64,000 bases of DNA from Candidatus Gastranaerophilales bacterium (lineage in GTDB: Bacteria; Cyanobacteriota; Vampirovibrionia; Gastranaerophilales; Gastranaerophilaceae): positions 272,988-336,987 of the forward strand of contig CALVAP010000004.1 in NCBI GenBank assembly GCA_944325625.1. The letters are read 5' to 3'. A model generated the notes under the pieces. It ran no database searches, was not told the origin of the DNA, and saw only the letters and a program-made list of their open reading frames with translations. Every line of letters starts with the position of its first letter. The first letter of the stretch is position 1. The translations under genes were made by a program, and so were the position numbers. Of the stretch, positions 1-8,587 are shown piece by piece.

Positions 1-558
1 TGTTTTGACTATGTAAGTTTCTCCGGTTTCGCACATAAGATCAAAATGTTTGTCCAAATCTTGTCTGCGAGGGCGATTTCTATAATCATATAGTCCGGTA
101 ATTGTACCATCATGATTTTGTCGCCAAAGAGCATGTGTTAGTCCTATTTTTTTAGCCGAAAAAACTGAATCACATTGAGGATTATTAAGGAAAAGTTCAA
201 TTGCCTCGTCAAGTTTTTTTGCATCCCTAAGTGGACAAGTAGCCTGCAAAAGCACAACTACATCGGGTTTGTAACCTTGTTTTTCAAGCTGTTCAACAAC
301 ATGAAGAAGAACAGGTGCAGTTTTTGTCTCATCTTGAGCAAGCTCCAAAGGTCTTTTAAGAACTTGTGCATTATATTCTCTTGCTACGGCTGCAATTTTT
401 TCATCTTCTGTTGACAAAATTACACGATTAACATACTTCGAGTCCAAAGCTGCTTTTATCGTGTAATATATCAAGGGTTTTCCCTTAAGCAACTTAATGT
501 TTTTCTTAGGGATACCTTTTGACCCACCCCGCGCAGGAATTATCGCCAAAATTTCCAT
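1..558 (-). CDS. Acylneuraminate cytidylyltransferase (CMP-sialate synthetase type), 3'-truncated by the window edge
   Basis: Reading the minus strand from the ATG at 558 gives 186 open codons running off the window start. The N-terminus carries IPARGGSKGIPKKNI, the CTP-binding signature of the NeuA/PseF/KdsB-like cytidylyltransferases, followed by LLQATCPLRD, which is typical of the NeuA branch. These enzymes activate sialic, pseudaminic or legionaminic acids with CTP in the cytoplasm for glycan or flagellin decoration. The C-terminal part is missing, so the sugar specificity cannot be judged. It starts 7 bases after the stop of the small RHH gene, suggesting co-transcription. Closest alternatives: PseF or LegF. 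Family certain, substrate unknown. Confidence 0.85.
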   Translation of the reverse strand, partial: MEILAIIPARGGSKGIPKKNIKLLKGKPLIYYTIKAALDSKYVNRVILSTEDEKIAAVAREYNAQVLKRPLELAQDETKTAPVLLHVVEQLEKQGYKPDVVVLLQATCPLRDAKKLDEAIELFLNNPQCDSVFSAKKIGLTHALWRQNHDGTITGLYDYRNRPRRQDLDKHFDLMCETGETYIVKT

Positions 559-565
559 TTAAGTG

Positions 566-754
566 TTAATCCAAAATTTGATCTAATATCTTAGCATTGG
601 ATTTTGCTTTTTCAACATTTGTAATTCTTGAGCGTCTTATATATGAGCGCAAAGCTTCTCTTATGAGTTCGCTTCTGGAGCGTTGTTCTCCGTCCGCAAC
701 CGAATCTACTTTGTTCAAAAATTCATCAGGCATTGAAATCAGAATACGAGCCAT
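566..754 (-). CDS. Ribbon-helix-helix (CopG/ParD-type) small DNA-binding protein, 62 aa
   Basis: The start at 754 is preferred over an in-frame upstream start because GGAG lies at good spacing before it and the RHH beta strand (MARILISMPDEFLNKVD) begins right there. Residues 2-9 form the beta strand, and the following two helices include RSRSELIREALRSYIR, the classical CopG signature. Proteins of this type are dimeric repressors, often antitoxins or plasmid/metabolic regulators. No toxin gene is adjacent: the downstream gene is the cytidylyltransferase at 558, 7 bases away. A role as an autoregulator of this small operon is possible but inferred. Confidence 0.8.
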   Translation of the reverse strand: MARILISMPDEFLNKVDSVADGEQRSRSELIREALRSYIRRSRITNVEKAKSNAKILDQILD

Positions 755-788
755 TTTTATTTCTCCATCTTTCTTGTTCAACTCAAAC

Positions 789-797
789 ATTATAGCA
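789..797 (-). promoter_or_regulatory. Candidate extended -10 promoter for the RHH-cytidylyltransferase operon
   Basis: On the minus strand TGC is followed directly by a perfect TATAAT hexamer, an extended -10 arrangement, about 35 bases before the RHH start. No convincing -35 was seen. Confidence 0.45.
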
Positions 798-968
798 TAA
801 AAAGATATGTTTTCTATATACTTTTTGCATGTTTTTAACAATAATTAATCATAATAATTGACCCCAAAACTAAAAAACTCGTAAATAAACCAATTAAATG
901 ATTTTATAACAACGTAAATGGTATTTAATATTATACGTATAGTACTAATTTTATAAGCTGGAGTAAAA

Positions 969-1733
969 ATGGATTTAACCTCAATACTAGGATTTATAAT
1001 AGGAACAGCGATGTTGCTTGGAGGACAAGCACTTGAGGGCGGAAATATCGGGCAGTTAATGCAAATAACTGCCGCAATGATTGTTCTTGGAGGAACTTGC
1101 GGTGCCGTAATCATAAGTTTTCCTGCCAAACAACTTGGTGATGCGTTTATGTATCTTAGGGATGTTTACGGGTCTTTAAAAGTAGACTTCGATGAAATTA
1201 TTGCTGAAATAATCAGATATGCTACAAAAGCACGAAGAGAAGGGATTATTGCCTTGGAAAAAGATGCTCAAGACGCATCAGACACTCTTTTGCAACTCGG
1301 ATTAGAGTCTGTTGCAGATGGCGTTGACCCGTCATTGGTTAAAGAAATGCTAGAAACACAATTTGCTCAGCTTGAAGCAAGAGTTGCAGGGGGCGCTAAA
1401 GTATGGGAATCTGCCGGTGCTTATTCACCTACATTCGGTATCATAGGTGCTGTTATGGGACTCATTCAAGTTATGCAAAATCTTTCCGACCCGACAAAAC
1501 TTGGTGCCGGTATTGCAGTTGCTTTTGTTGCAACTATTTACGGTCTGTTTGCTGCTAACCTTGTTTTTATACCGTTTAGCACTAAGATTAAAACTAAATA
1601 TGCTAAAGTATTTACAAAAAAAGAAATTATTATTGAGGGGATTCTATCCATTCAAGCCGGCGAAAGTCCTGCTTTGATTGAAAGAAAACTCAATGCATAC
1701 GTACTTGACAAACATATTAATACTGCGGATTAA
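969..1733 (+). CDS. motA: Flagellar motor stator protein MotA
   Basis: MotA forms the proton (or sodium) channel of the flagellar stator with MotB in the inner membrane. The 254-residue length is normal. Two N-terminal hydrophobic segments (about residues 1-50), a large cytoplasmic loop with GLESVADGVDPS and charged torque residues, and two C-terminal membrane segments (about 155-205, including ESAGAYSPTFGIIGAVMGLI) match the MotA/TolQ/ExbB family. GGAG sits just before the ATG. motB follows after 5 bases, so the two are co-transcribed with the TPR and GGDEF genes. The coupling ion cannot be told from sequence alone. Confidence 0.95.
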   Translation: MDLTSILGFIIGTAMLLGGQALEGGNIGQLMQITAAMIVLGGTCGAVIISFPAKQLGDAFMYLRDVYGSLKVDFDEIIAEIIRYATKARREGIIALEKDAQDASDTLLQLGLESVADGVDPSLVKEMLETQFAQLEARVAGGAKVWESAGAYSPTFGIIGAVMGLIQVMQNLSDPTKLGAGIAVAFVATIYGLFAANLVFIPFSTKIKTKYAKVFTKKEIIIEGILSIQAGESPALIERKLNAYVLDKHINTAD

Positions 1734-1738
1734 TCTCT

Positions 1739-2788
1739 ATGGGAAGAAAACCAAAACCTGAAGAACATGAAAATCTTGAACGTTGGCTCGTTTCTTATGC
1801 CGACTTTATAACACTGCTTTTTGCAACATTTGTTGTCTTGTATGCACTTTCACAAGTGGACATAAGCGCTTTTAGTAAGTTGGAAGAAGCATTAAAAATG
1901 GCGTTTGAAGCTCCAAGTATTATGCAAGGCAGCCAAGGTATTATGAGTGACTCGGGTGATAATATGCTCGATAAAACCAGTGCTGACTCCGTAATTTCAT
2001 CTTTAATGATGGAGTATTTGAGTCCCAAATATGAAGAAGAAGCATATGAAGATATAAAAAAAGAAATTGAAGAACTTTCAAAAACTAAAGAACTTGAAGG
2101 GGTAAGTGCTAAAATTGACGAACGAGGACTGGTTATAAAACTCGATGACTCAAATATTCTATTCAAATCAGCATCAGCTAAACTTGAACCATCTGCTAAA
2201 GAAAAACTTGATAAGGTCGGACTTTTAATTGCACAAAAGTTCCTTATGCACTCTATTCGTGTTGAAGGAAATACTGATAATTTACCGTTTTCAAACAATG
2301 TCTATCCTTCTAACTGGGAACTATCAAGTGCTCGGGCATGTTCTATAGTCAGGTATTTAATCGACAGGTTTAAACTTCATCCGGATTTATTCACTCCCGT
2401 AGGCTTTAGCTCTACAAGACCAATAGCAGATAACAACACCTCAAAAGGCAGAGCTCAAAACCGAAGGGTTGAAATAGTTGTATTAAGGAATAAATTCAAA
2501 AATAATGAAAGCGCTCAAAATACAATTTTAAAAATGAATAAAGAAGAACAAACCAAATATCGTAACGAACACATAAAAGCACTTAATAAGGTTAAAGGCA
2601 TTTCAGACGCTGCGTTAAAACTTACCGGGGATGATGAAGAAGCAGCTAAGAATGTTTTAATATTAAAAGATATTTATTCCTCAGAAACTAAGAGAATAAA
2701 TACCGTAAGGTATATTCAACAATCAAAAACAACAGATACAACACCAGAAAACTCAACTTCAGACGGCGTTGAATCGAAATCGGAATAA
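1739..2788 (+). CDS. motB: Flagellar motor stator protein MotB
   Basis: MotB anchors the stator to peptidoglycan. The N-terminal motif WLVSYADFITLLFATFVVLY holds the single membrane helix and the ion-binding aspartate at D22. An OmpA-like peptidoglycan-binding domain spans about residues 130-250, with GNTDNLPFSNNVYPSNWELS and the distal RAQNRRVEIVV motif. A Ser/Thr- and charge-rich tail of about 95 residues follows, so at 349 aa it is longer than many MotB proteins. The tail's role is unknown. The gene sits between motA and a TPR gene (6-base gap), consistent with one operon. Confidence 0.95.
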   Translation: MGRKPKPEEHENLERWLVSYADFITLLFATFVVLYALSQVDISAFSKLEEALKMAFEAPSIMQGSQGIMSDSGDNMLDKTSADSVISSLMMEYLSPKYEEEAYEDIKKEIEELSKTKELEGVSAKIDERGLVIKLDDSNILFKSASAKLEPSAKEKLDKVGLLIAQKFLMHSIRVEGNTDNLPFSNNVYPSNWELSSARACSIVRYLIDRFKLHPDLFTPVGFSSTRPIADNNTSKGRAQNRRVEIVVLRNKFKNNESAQNTILKMNKEEQTKYRNEHIKALNKVKGISDAALKLTGDDEEAAKNVLILKDIYSSETKRINTVRYIQQSKTTDTTPENSTSDGVESKSE

Positions 2789-2794
2789 GTCAAA

Positions 2795-3868
2795 ATGAAT
2801 TTCATAAAAAATTTGTTTAAAAAAACAGCCACGAAAATAACAGCACTAGGGCTCGTTGTGTTGTTTATTCTCAGCATTTTTGTTTTTTGGGGTTGGTATG
2901 AAAAACAAATAAACAAAGTTAGAGGAATGTATTATGTTTACAAAGGGGACAAAGCATACAAAAAACATAAACTTCAAAAAGCAATAAACAACTATAATAA
3001 AGGTCTTAGACTATACCCCGAACATGCAAAAGCACGTTGTAATTTAGGCAATATCTATGTTATGTTTGAAGATTTTTATTCCGCAACTGACTCCTACAGT
3101 GAAGCTTTAAAGCACAAACCCAACTTCATCGTATGCAGAATGAATTTGGGTATTGTTGAAGCAGAAAAATTGGCTAATTATGACAAGGCAATTAGAGAAT
3201 ACGACACAATAATAAAGTCACGACCAAGAATAATTCAAATTCCTTTTATTTACAGCAACTGGAAAAGTACAAAACAAAATCGTGCAATTGCCAGTTACAA
3301 TAAAGGTCTTGCCTATCGTGGAAAATCGCTTTATGTAGGTGAAAAATCTTTTGTCTCAAAGCAATATCTTGAAAAAGCCGAAGCTGCATACAAATTTGCA
3401 CTTAAAACACTCAAGAAAAGTTATGATACTCACTATAACCTTGCGCTTACAAATCAACTTATCGGAGATTACAGAGAAGCCGGATTAGAATATTGTAAAG
3501 CAATTAATATTGAACCTATGAATTTTGAAGCCCACTATAATCTCGCAATACTTTTAAAACAACTTGGTCACTATAAAGAATCCTTGATTGAATTTGAAAA
3601 AGCAGGTATGCTGTTAGATGCCAAGGGTGATGTTATAAAAACAAGACATGTCTATGATGTATTAAACGAAGTTAATCAAAAATTGGTATATATCGGTGAG
3701 TATGAGTTTTTAAAAGACAGAACCGAGAGCTATCTTCCAACAAAAGAAGTAGTTTTGCATAAAGGAAAAGTTGTTGTTGACAGACACGATAAACACAAAC
3801 TTCTTCGCTATATGAAAGATTGCCCTTCGAAACAATTATTTAAGGATTATGAAATTGATGAAGACTAA
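2795..3868 (+). CDS. Membrane-anchored TPR-repeat protein
   Basis: A single hydrophobic helix near residues 15-32 (ITALGLVVLFILSIFVFWGW) anchors the protein. It is followed by a row of tetratricopeptide repeats, for example YKKHKLQKAINNYNKGLRLYPEHAKARCNLG and later DTHYNLALTNQLIGDYREAG units, up to about residue 275. The last 80 residues are basic and not repeat-like. TPR arrays are protein-interaction scaffolds; lying between motB and a diguanylate cyclase gene, it may assemble stator or signalling partners, but that is inference. Its 3' end overlaps the GGDEF gene by 20 bases, suggesting translational coupling. Confidence 0.8.
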   Translation: MNFIKNLFKKTATKITALGLVVLFILSIFVFWGWYEKQINKVRGMYYVYKGDKAYKKHKLQKAINNYNKGLRLYPEHAKARCNLGNIYVMFEDFYSATDSYSEALKHKPNFIVCRMNLGIVEAEKLANYDKAIREYDTIIKSRPRIIQIPFIYSNWKSTKQNRAIASYNKGLAYRGKSLYVGEKSFVSKQYLEKAEAAYKFALKTLKKSYDTHYNLALTNQLIGDYREAGLEYCKAINIEPMNFEAHYNLAILLKQLGHYKESLIEFEKAGMLLDAKGDVIKTRHVYDVLNEVNQKLVYIGEYEFLKDRTESYLPTKEVVLHKGKVVVDRHDKHKLLRYMKDCPSKQLFKDYEIDED

Positions 3869-5327
3869 CCAACTTGATTTTTTATGGGATATATCAAAAT
3901 CACTATCAGACAGCTATGATGCAGAAAAAATTGTTTGCTCGATACAGACCTGTCTGAAAAAATATATTAATTGTGAAAAAGCTGAAGTCTTAATCTGGGA
4001 TAAAAATACAAACACTGTTAAAAATTTCTCGAAAAATTGGATAACTATAAATTCTGAAAAACAAGACTACTATATTCAACAGATTCTCAACACCTTTGAG
4101 CTGCTAAAAAATGCCATTATATACAACGATAATGTCTATAGTCTCATAACCGGCGAAAAAACGAGCTTATCCATAAGAAAAATTAAGAATAACAGCTCAA
4201 TAAAAATATATCTTCCACTGATAAGAAAAGAAGAAGTTTTTGGTTTTGTAGAACTGGACGTTACCAAAGAAAAAGAAAAAATCTCACCTGATTTACTAAA
4301 AACTTTTGGTGTTCTTGTATATCAGCTTTCCTCAAGCATATTGAATAATATTTTGAATAACAAAATGCAAGTCAATGCAAATTTTCATAGTGCCATGAAA
4401 AATATTGCCAAAATAATAGAAAGCCAATACGAGTTAAGATACATTATTCCGCTGATAGGGGAAATGATTGATCGTTTTGTAGCAAGCCACTTGATATATA
4501 TATTTCTATACAATGAAAAAGAAGGCTTTACTCTACTATGGCCAAATGCTTGCAACGAAAAACACATATTTGACCTTTTAAAAAATATAAATAAAAATAG
4601 CGACTACTTAGTAACCGAGGACAAAAAAACGGGTATTTTTCCACTAATTCAAGAGAAAAATCTACTTGGCGCAATCGTTGCTTACAGTAATATTGATGTC
4701 CTATCACACAACGATATTCAATATCTTCAACAGTTATCAAATCAATCCTCAATAACTATCCAACATGCAAACATATATGGCGAAACCCTCAAACATGCAA
4801 CCTTAGATGCCCTCACAGGATTAAATAATCGTCGTCAATTTGACGTTCGCTTAGGACAAGAAATTTCAACCGCTAAACGTAAAAAACACCCGCTATGCTG
4901 TATTATGATAGACGTTGATTACTTCAAAAAGGTAAATGATACATACGGACATATCGCAGGAGATTGTGTCTTAAAACAAGTTGGAAAAATCATTCCTCAA
5001 GAACTTCGAGAATACGATATCGCCGCAAGATACGGTGGTGAGGAATTCTCCATATTGCTTCCTTACACAAGTATTCAAGAAGCATTCGCAGTAGCTCAGC
5101 GTCTTAGAAAAACCGTAGAAGAAACCGAAATGGATATCTCAGAAGCTAAAATACCAAATATCAAAAAAATTAAGGTAACCGCATCTTTTGGTGTTAGTGA
5201 ATATATCCCCTCTATCAAAGAGCCAAAAGAATTATTTAAAATGGCAGATTCCGCCTTATATGAAGCAAAAGAACGCGGAAGAAACAGAGTAATAGTCTAT
5301 TCTCCAATAAAAAACAGTTCTACTTAG
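3849..5327 (+). CDS. Soluble GAF-GGDEF diguanylate cyclase
   Basis: Makes cyclic di-GMP from two GTP. Two GAF-like sensory regions (about residues 10-165 and 180-310) precede a GGDEF domain that opens with DALTGLNNRRQFD. The active-site GGEEF is at 396-400, the metal-binding IDVDYFKKVNDTYGH is intact, and the product-inhibition I-site RxxD (R387, D390) lies exactly five residues upstream. The enzyme should therefore be active and feedback-inhibited. No membrane segment is visible. An alternative ATG lies three codons in. It is the last gene of the motA-motB-TPR operon, suggesting local c-di-GMP control of motility. The GAF ligands are unknown. Confidence 0.9.
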   Translation: MKLMKTNQLDFLWDISKSLSDSYDAEKIVCSIQTCLKKYINCEKAEVLIWDKNTNTVKNFSKNWITINSEKQDYYIQQILNTFELLKNAIIYNDNVYSLITGEKTSLSIRKIKNNSSIKIYLPLIRKEEVFGFVELDVTKEKEKISPDLLKTFGVLVYQLSSSILNNILNNKMQVNANFHSAMKNIAKIIESQYELRYIIPLIGEMIDRFVASHLIYIFLYNEKEGFTLLWPNACNEKHIFDLLKNINKNSDYLVTEDKKTGIFPLIQEKNLLGAIVAYSNIDVLSHNDIQYLQQLSNQSSITIQHANIYGETLKHATLDALTGLNNRRQFDVRLGQEISTAKRKKHPLCCIMIDVDYFKKVNDTYGHIAGDCVLKQVGKIIPQELREYDIAARYGGEEFSILLPYTSIQEAFAVAQRLRKTVEETEMDISEAKIPNIKKIKVTASFGVSEYIPSIKEPKELFKMADSALYEAKERGRNRVIVYSPIKNSST

Positions 5328-5331
5328 AACT
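5316..5331. terminator. Weak bidirectional hairpin between the convergent GGDEF and mutS genes
   Basis: AGTTCT and AGAACT form a 6-bp stem with a 4-base loop covering both stop codons, with an A-rich run on the left that reads as a U-tract for the minus strand. Stability is modest. Confidence 0.4.
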
Positions 5332-7912
5332 ATTCTTCCCTGCTAAAAACGAGGCTCAACTGAGGGGCACCTTGAGAAGATTGTTTTGATGATTTTCCTT
5401 TTGATAAATCTTTGGACAAATCTTTTTGCATTCTATGCATTATTTTTTCCGCATTGTCAACAACACTCTTAGGTAATCCTGCCATTTTTGCCACCTGAAT
5501 ACCATAACTTTTTGAAGCCGAACCCTCAACAACTTTTCTCAAGAACACAATCTCACCGTCATTCTCCGAAATCGTAACTCGATAATTTTTTATAGACGGA
5601 TATGATTGGGGCATAACATTAAGCTCATGATAGTGCGTTGCAAAAATAGTTCTTGCCTTAATTTTTTGACTTATATATTCCGCAACACTCCAGGCAATTG
5701 CAACACCATCATACGTACTTGTTCCCCGCCCTATTTCATCCAAAAGAATAAGACTTCTTTCGGATGCCGAATTTAGGATATAAGCAGTTTCATTCATCTC
5801 AACCATAAATGTAGACTGCCCCAAAGAAAGGTCATCAACCGCCCCGACACGTGTAAATATCTTATCCACCAAACCAACTCTGGCATATTGAGCGGGAACA
5901 TAACTTCCTATTTGAGCTAAAAGAACTATCAATGCCTGCTGTCTCATATAAGTTGACTTACCTGCCATATTAGGTCCCGTCAGAATCATAAACTCTGCCG
6001 TATCACCGTATTCGTCGCCACCTATAAGTTTTAAATCATTTGGTACATATTCTCCCAATGGCAGAATTTTCTCAACAACCGGATGACGGCCATTTTTTAT
6101 GCATAACTCATTTACATCCGTAATTTCCGGCTTAACATAATTACTTTCAACCGCATTTATTGCAAAGGCGAGCAATACATCAACTCGTGCTATACGCTGT
6201 GCAATTTCACGAATTTCATCAACAAACTCTTTAGAATACTCCCTTAAATCACAGAATATTTTATATTCTAAATCTACTGATTTTGTTTGTGCTGAAAGCA
6301 CTTCATCTTCATGTTTTTTCAGTTCATCGGTAATAAAACGCTCACCGGAAGAAAGGGTCTGTTTTCTAATATAATTTGCAGGAACCTGCGAAAGATTGGA
6401 ATTTGTAACTTCTATAAAATATCCGAATATTCTGCTATAACCAACCTTAAGATTTTTTATGCCGGTTCTTTCCTTTTCTTTTTCCTCAAAATCAGCCAAC
6501 CATTCTTTGCCGTTTTTCAAAAGTCCTCTTAAATAATCCAGCTCACTGTTGACACCCTCTTTAATTAAATTTCCTTCCTTAATCGTAATCGGAGCTTCAT
6601 CAAGAATAGTTTTATCTATAATTTGAGCAAAATCAACAATTTTTTCAACATTATCACATATTTTGAAATACTTAGACGTAATACTATTTAAGGCGGATTC
6701 AAATTCCGGCAGCAGTAACAAAGTATTTTTTAGAGATACAAAATCTCTGGGATTAATCGAATTATTACCTGAACGAGTAGCGAGTCGCTGAATATCCGTA
6801 ACTCTTTCCAACAAACCCGAAAGTTCCAATCGCAAATCAGGACTTTGAATTAGAATTTCAACTGCCTCTTGGCGCATTTGAATTTCATCAATACTCTTCA
6901 ATGGTTGCGAAATCCATTTTTTAAGCAAACGAGCGCCCATATTAGTCTTAGTTTTATCAATTGCCCATAACAAAGACCCAAACTTCTTTTTCTCACGAAC
7001 GGTTTCTAAAAGTTCCAGATTTCTCCTTGTTCCTGCATCCATAAGCACAAATTCCGACATATCATATGCATCAATATTCGAAATTTTGGGCATGTTTTCT
7101 CTTTGAGTGTTAAGCAAATACTGTATAATCGCACCAACCGCACAAAATCCAGACTTATACTGTTCGAACGGTAATGCTTCAATACTGTGAATTCGTAAAA
7201 TATCGGTTATATTTATCTTTGCCCTATTTTCATCAAAGAAATTGGAGGCAACACAGGAACAATTGTACACGTTAGTAATTTCATCGGGCAAATCAACCTT
7301 CTGTTCACGAACAATTTGAAATGGCAAAAGGGTCTGTTGAACTGCCGGTGCAATAATTTCAGCAGGTTTAATCCTTGCCAGTTCAGCTAGAATTTGGGGA
7401 TACACACTTTGCGTCACCTTAAACTCACCTGTAGATATATCTACATATGCAAGTCCCCACTTATCTGATTTTTTATCCTCATATATAGCTGCGAGATAAT
7501 TATTTGAATTAGACTTTAAAAGATTATCCTCTATAAGTGTACCCGCGGTTATTACCCTGACAACATCACGTCTTACAATCCCTTTTGCTGATGAGGGGTC
7601 TTCAAGTTGTTCACATATAGCTATTTTATAACCTGACTCTAAAAGTTTTGGCAAATAATTTTCAATAGCCTTAGCCGGAATCCCTGCCATAGGAACTTTC
7701 CCCAATCCGCCGCCATCACGAGCCGTAAGGGTTAACTCCAAATCTTTTGAAACAGTTATGGCATCTTCCATAAAACACTCATAAAAATCACCCAATCTAT
7801 ACAATAAAATTGCATCCTGCTGTTTAAGTTTTACCGCCAGATACTGACGCATCATCGGTGATGCCTTTTCTAAATCGACTTCATAACTGTTCATGTAATT
7901 TATTTCTGCCAT
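5330..7912 (-). CDS. mutS: DNA mismatch repair ATPase MutS
   Basis: Recognises mismatches and short loops and starts methyl-independent or MutL-dependent repair. At 860 residues the length is canonical. The mismatch-contacting GDFYECF motif is near residue 40, the Walker A LTGPNMAGKSTYMRQ near 642-656, and Walker B/signature LILLDEIGRGTSTYDG follows with the ATHYHEL switch. GGAG precedes the ATG. It is convergent with the GGDEF gene (2-base gap) and divergent from a small membrane-anchored protein gene. A Lys/Ser/Gln-rich stretch near the C-terminus is likely the variable linker. No mutL is seen in the window. Confidence 0.97.
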   Translation of the reverse strand: MAEINYMNSYEVDLEKASPMMRQYLAVKLKQQDAILLYRLGDFYECFMEDAITVSKDLELTLTARDGGGLGKVPMAGIPAKAIENYLPKLLESGYKIAICEQLEDPSSAKGIVRRDVVRVITAGTLIEDNLLKSNSNNYLAAIYEDKKSDKWGLAYVDISTGEFKVTQSVYPQILAELARIKPAEIIAPAVQQTLLPFQIVREQKVDLPDEITNVYNCSCVASNFFDENRAKINITDILRIHSIEALPFEQYKSGFCAVGAIIQYLLNTQRENMPKISNIDAYDMSEFVLMDAGTRRNLELLETVREKKKFGSLLWAIDKTKTNMGARLLKKWISQPLKSIDEIQMRQEAVEILIQSPDLRLELSGLLERVTDIQRLATRSGNNSINPRDFVSLKNTLLLLPEFESALNSITSKYFKICDNVEKIVDFAQIIDKTILDEAPITIKEGNLIKEGVNSELDYLRGLLKNGKEWLADFEEKEKERTGIKNLKVGYSRIFGYFIEVTNSNLSQVPANYIRKQTLSSGERFITDELKKHEDEVLSAQTKSVDLEYKIFCDLREYSKEFVDEIREIAQRIARVDVLLAFAINAVESNYVKPEITDVNELCIKNGRHPVVEKILPLGEYVPNDLKLIGGDEYGDTAEFMILTGPNMAGKSTYMRQQALIVLLAQIGSYVPAQYARVGLVDKIFTRVGAVDDLSLGQSTFMVEMNETAYILNSASERSLILLDEIGRGTSTYDGVAIAWSVAEYISQKIKARTIFATHYHELNVMPQSYPSIKNYRVTISENDGEIVFLRKVVEGSASKSYGIQVAKMAGLPKSVVDNAEKIMHRMQKDLSKDLSKGKSSKQSSQGAPQLSLVFSREE

Positions 7913-7981
7913 AAAATTTGCTCCTTACAATAATTTATTATAAAATTACGATATAAGCAATTTTTATTGAGGATTTTTAAG

Positions 7982-8587
7982 ATGGGCTGTATTACAAATA
8001 TTATAAAAATTATAATCCTTGCTCTTGCAATCATAGGCTTTAAAGCTATCGGAGGAATGGAGTTTTTCCAAGGAAAATTTGATTTTAAATTCTTCGAAAA
8101 ACCTTCACAAGAAAAACTTCAAGAAAAAGCTTCTAAAATTGCTGACTTAACTAACATAAATGACGAATATCAAATTGACCGAACTGCCAATATCATGGGC
8201 TATAAAACTGTAATTGCAGAACATAGCGGAAGCGGACAAAAAATGATTATCATAGATTCTGGTAAGAAAACACCACTCACAAAAGAAGATTTTCAAACCA
8301 AAGAAGTTGATACAAAACTCAAAGATTTAGCCTCAAAAATTCAATATCAATTCATAAGAATAGAAGACCTTGAAATCACACAAAGAGGCAATATAAATGC
8401 GCTGGGACAACAAGTTCCTTATGTTAAATTCAAAGCCCAAACAGTGAATCTTCCATTCGCCGAAATACAAGGCATAATAGGGGCTACTACTGATAAAAAC
8501 GGAAAAAATAAAATGATTTTGGCAATAAACGACAGCAAAAAATATTCTCAAATAATTACTCAAGAATTCTTTAAAGATGCAAAATAA
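7982..8587 (+). CDS. Uncharacterised protein with N-terminal membrane anchor or signal, 201 aa
   Basis: I do not recognise the family. The ATG at 7982 is chosen over an in-frame TTG at 7967 because TGAGG lies a suitable distance before it. Residues 5-25 form a hydrophobic segment (IIKIIILALAIIGFKAIGG) that would be an uncleaved anchor or signal. The rest looks like a soluble alpha/beta domain: it contains GYKTVIAEHSGSGQKMIIID and a region resembling conserved structural strands. It overlaps the start of ribD by 11 bases, so the two are co-transcribed and perhaps translationally coupled. No functional link to riboflavin synthesis is apparent. Confidence 0.6.
   Translation: MGCITNIIKIIILALAIIGFKAIGGMEFFQGKFDFKFFEKPSQEKLQEKASKIADLTNINDEYQIDRTANIMGYKTVIAEHSGSGQKMIIIDSGKKTPLTKEDFQTKEVDTKLKDLASKIQYQFIRIEDLEITQRGNINALGQQVPYVKFKAQTVNLPFAEIQGIIGATTDKNGKNKMILAINDSKKYSQIITQEFFKDAK

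Noticed and set aside
7967..7981. TTG start for the gene preceding ribD
   Set aside because: The TGAGG ribosome binding site lies between this codon and the ATG at 7982, which also makes a better hydrophobic N-terminus.
8500..8580. FMN riboswitch before ribD
   Set aside because: ribD overlaps its upstream gene, leaving no leader in which such an element could lie.
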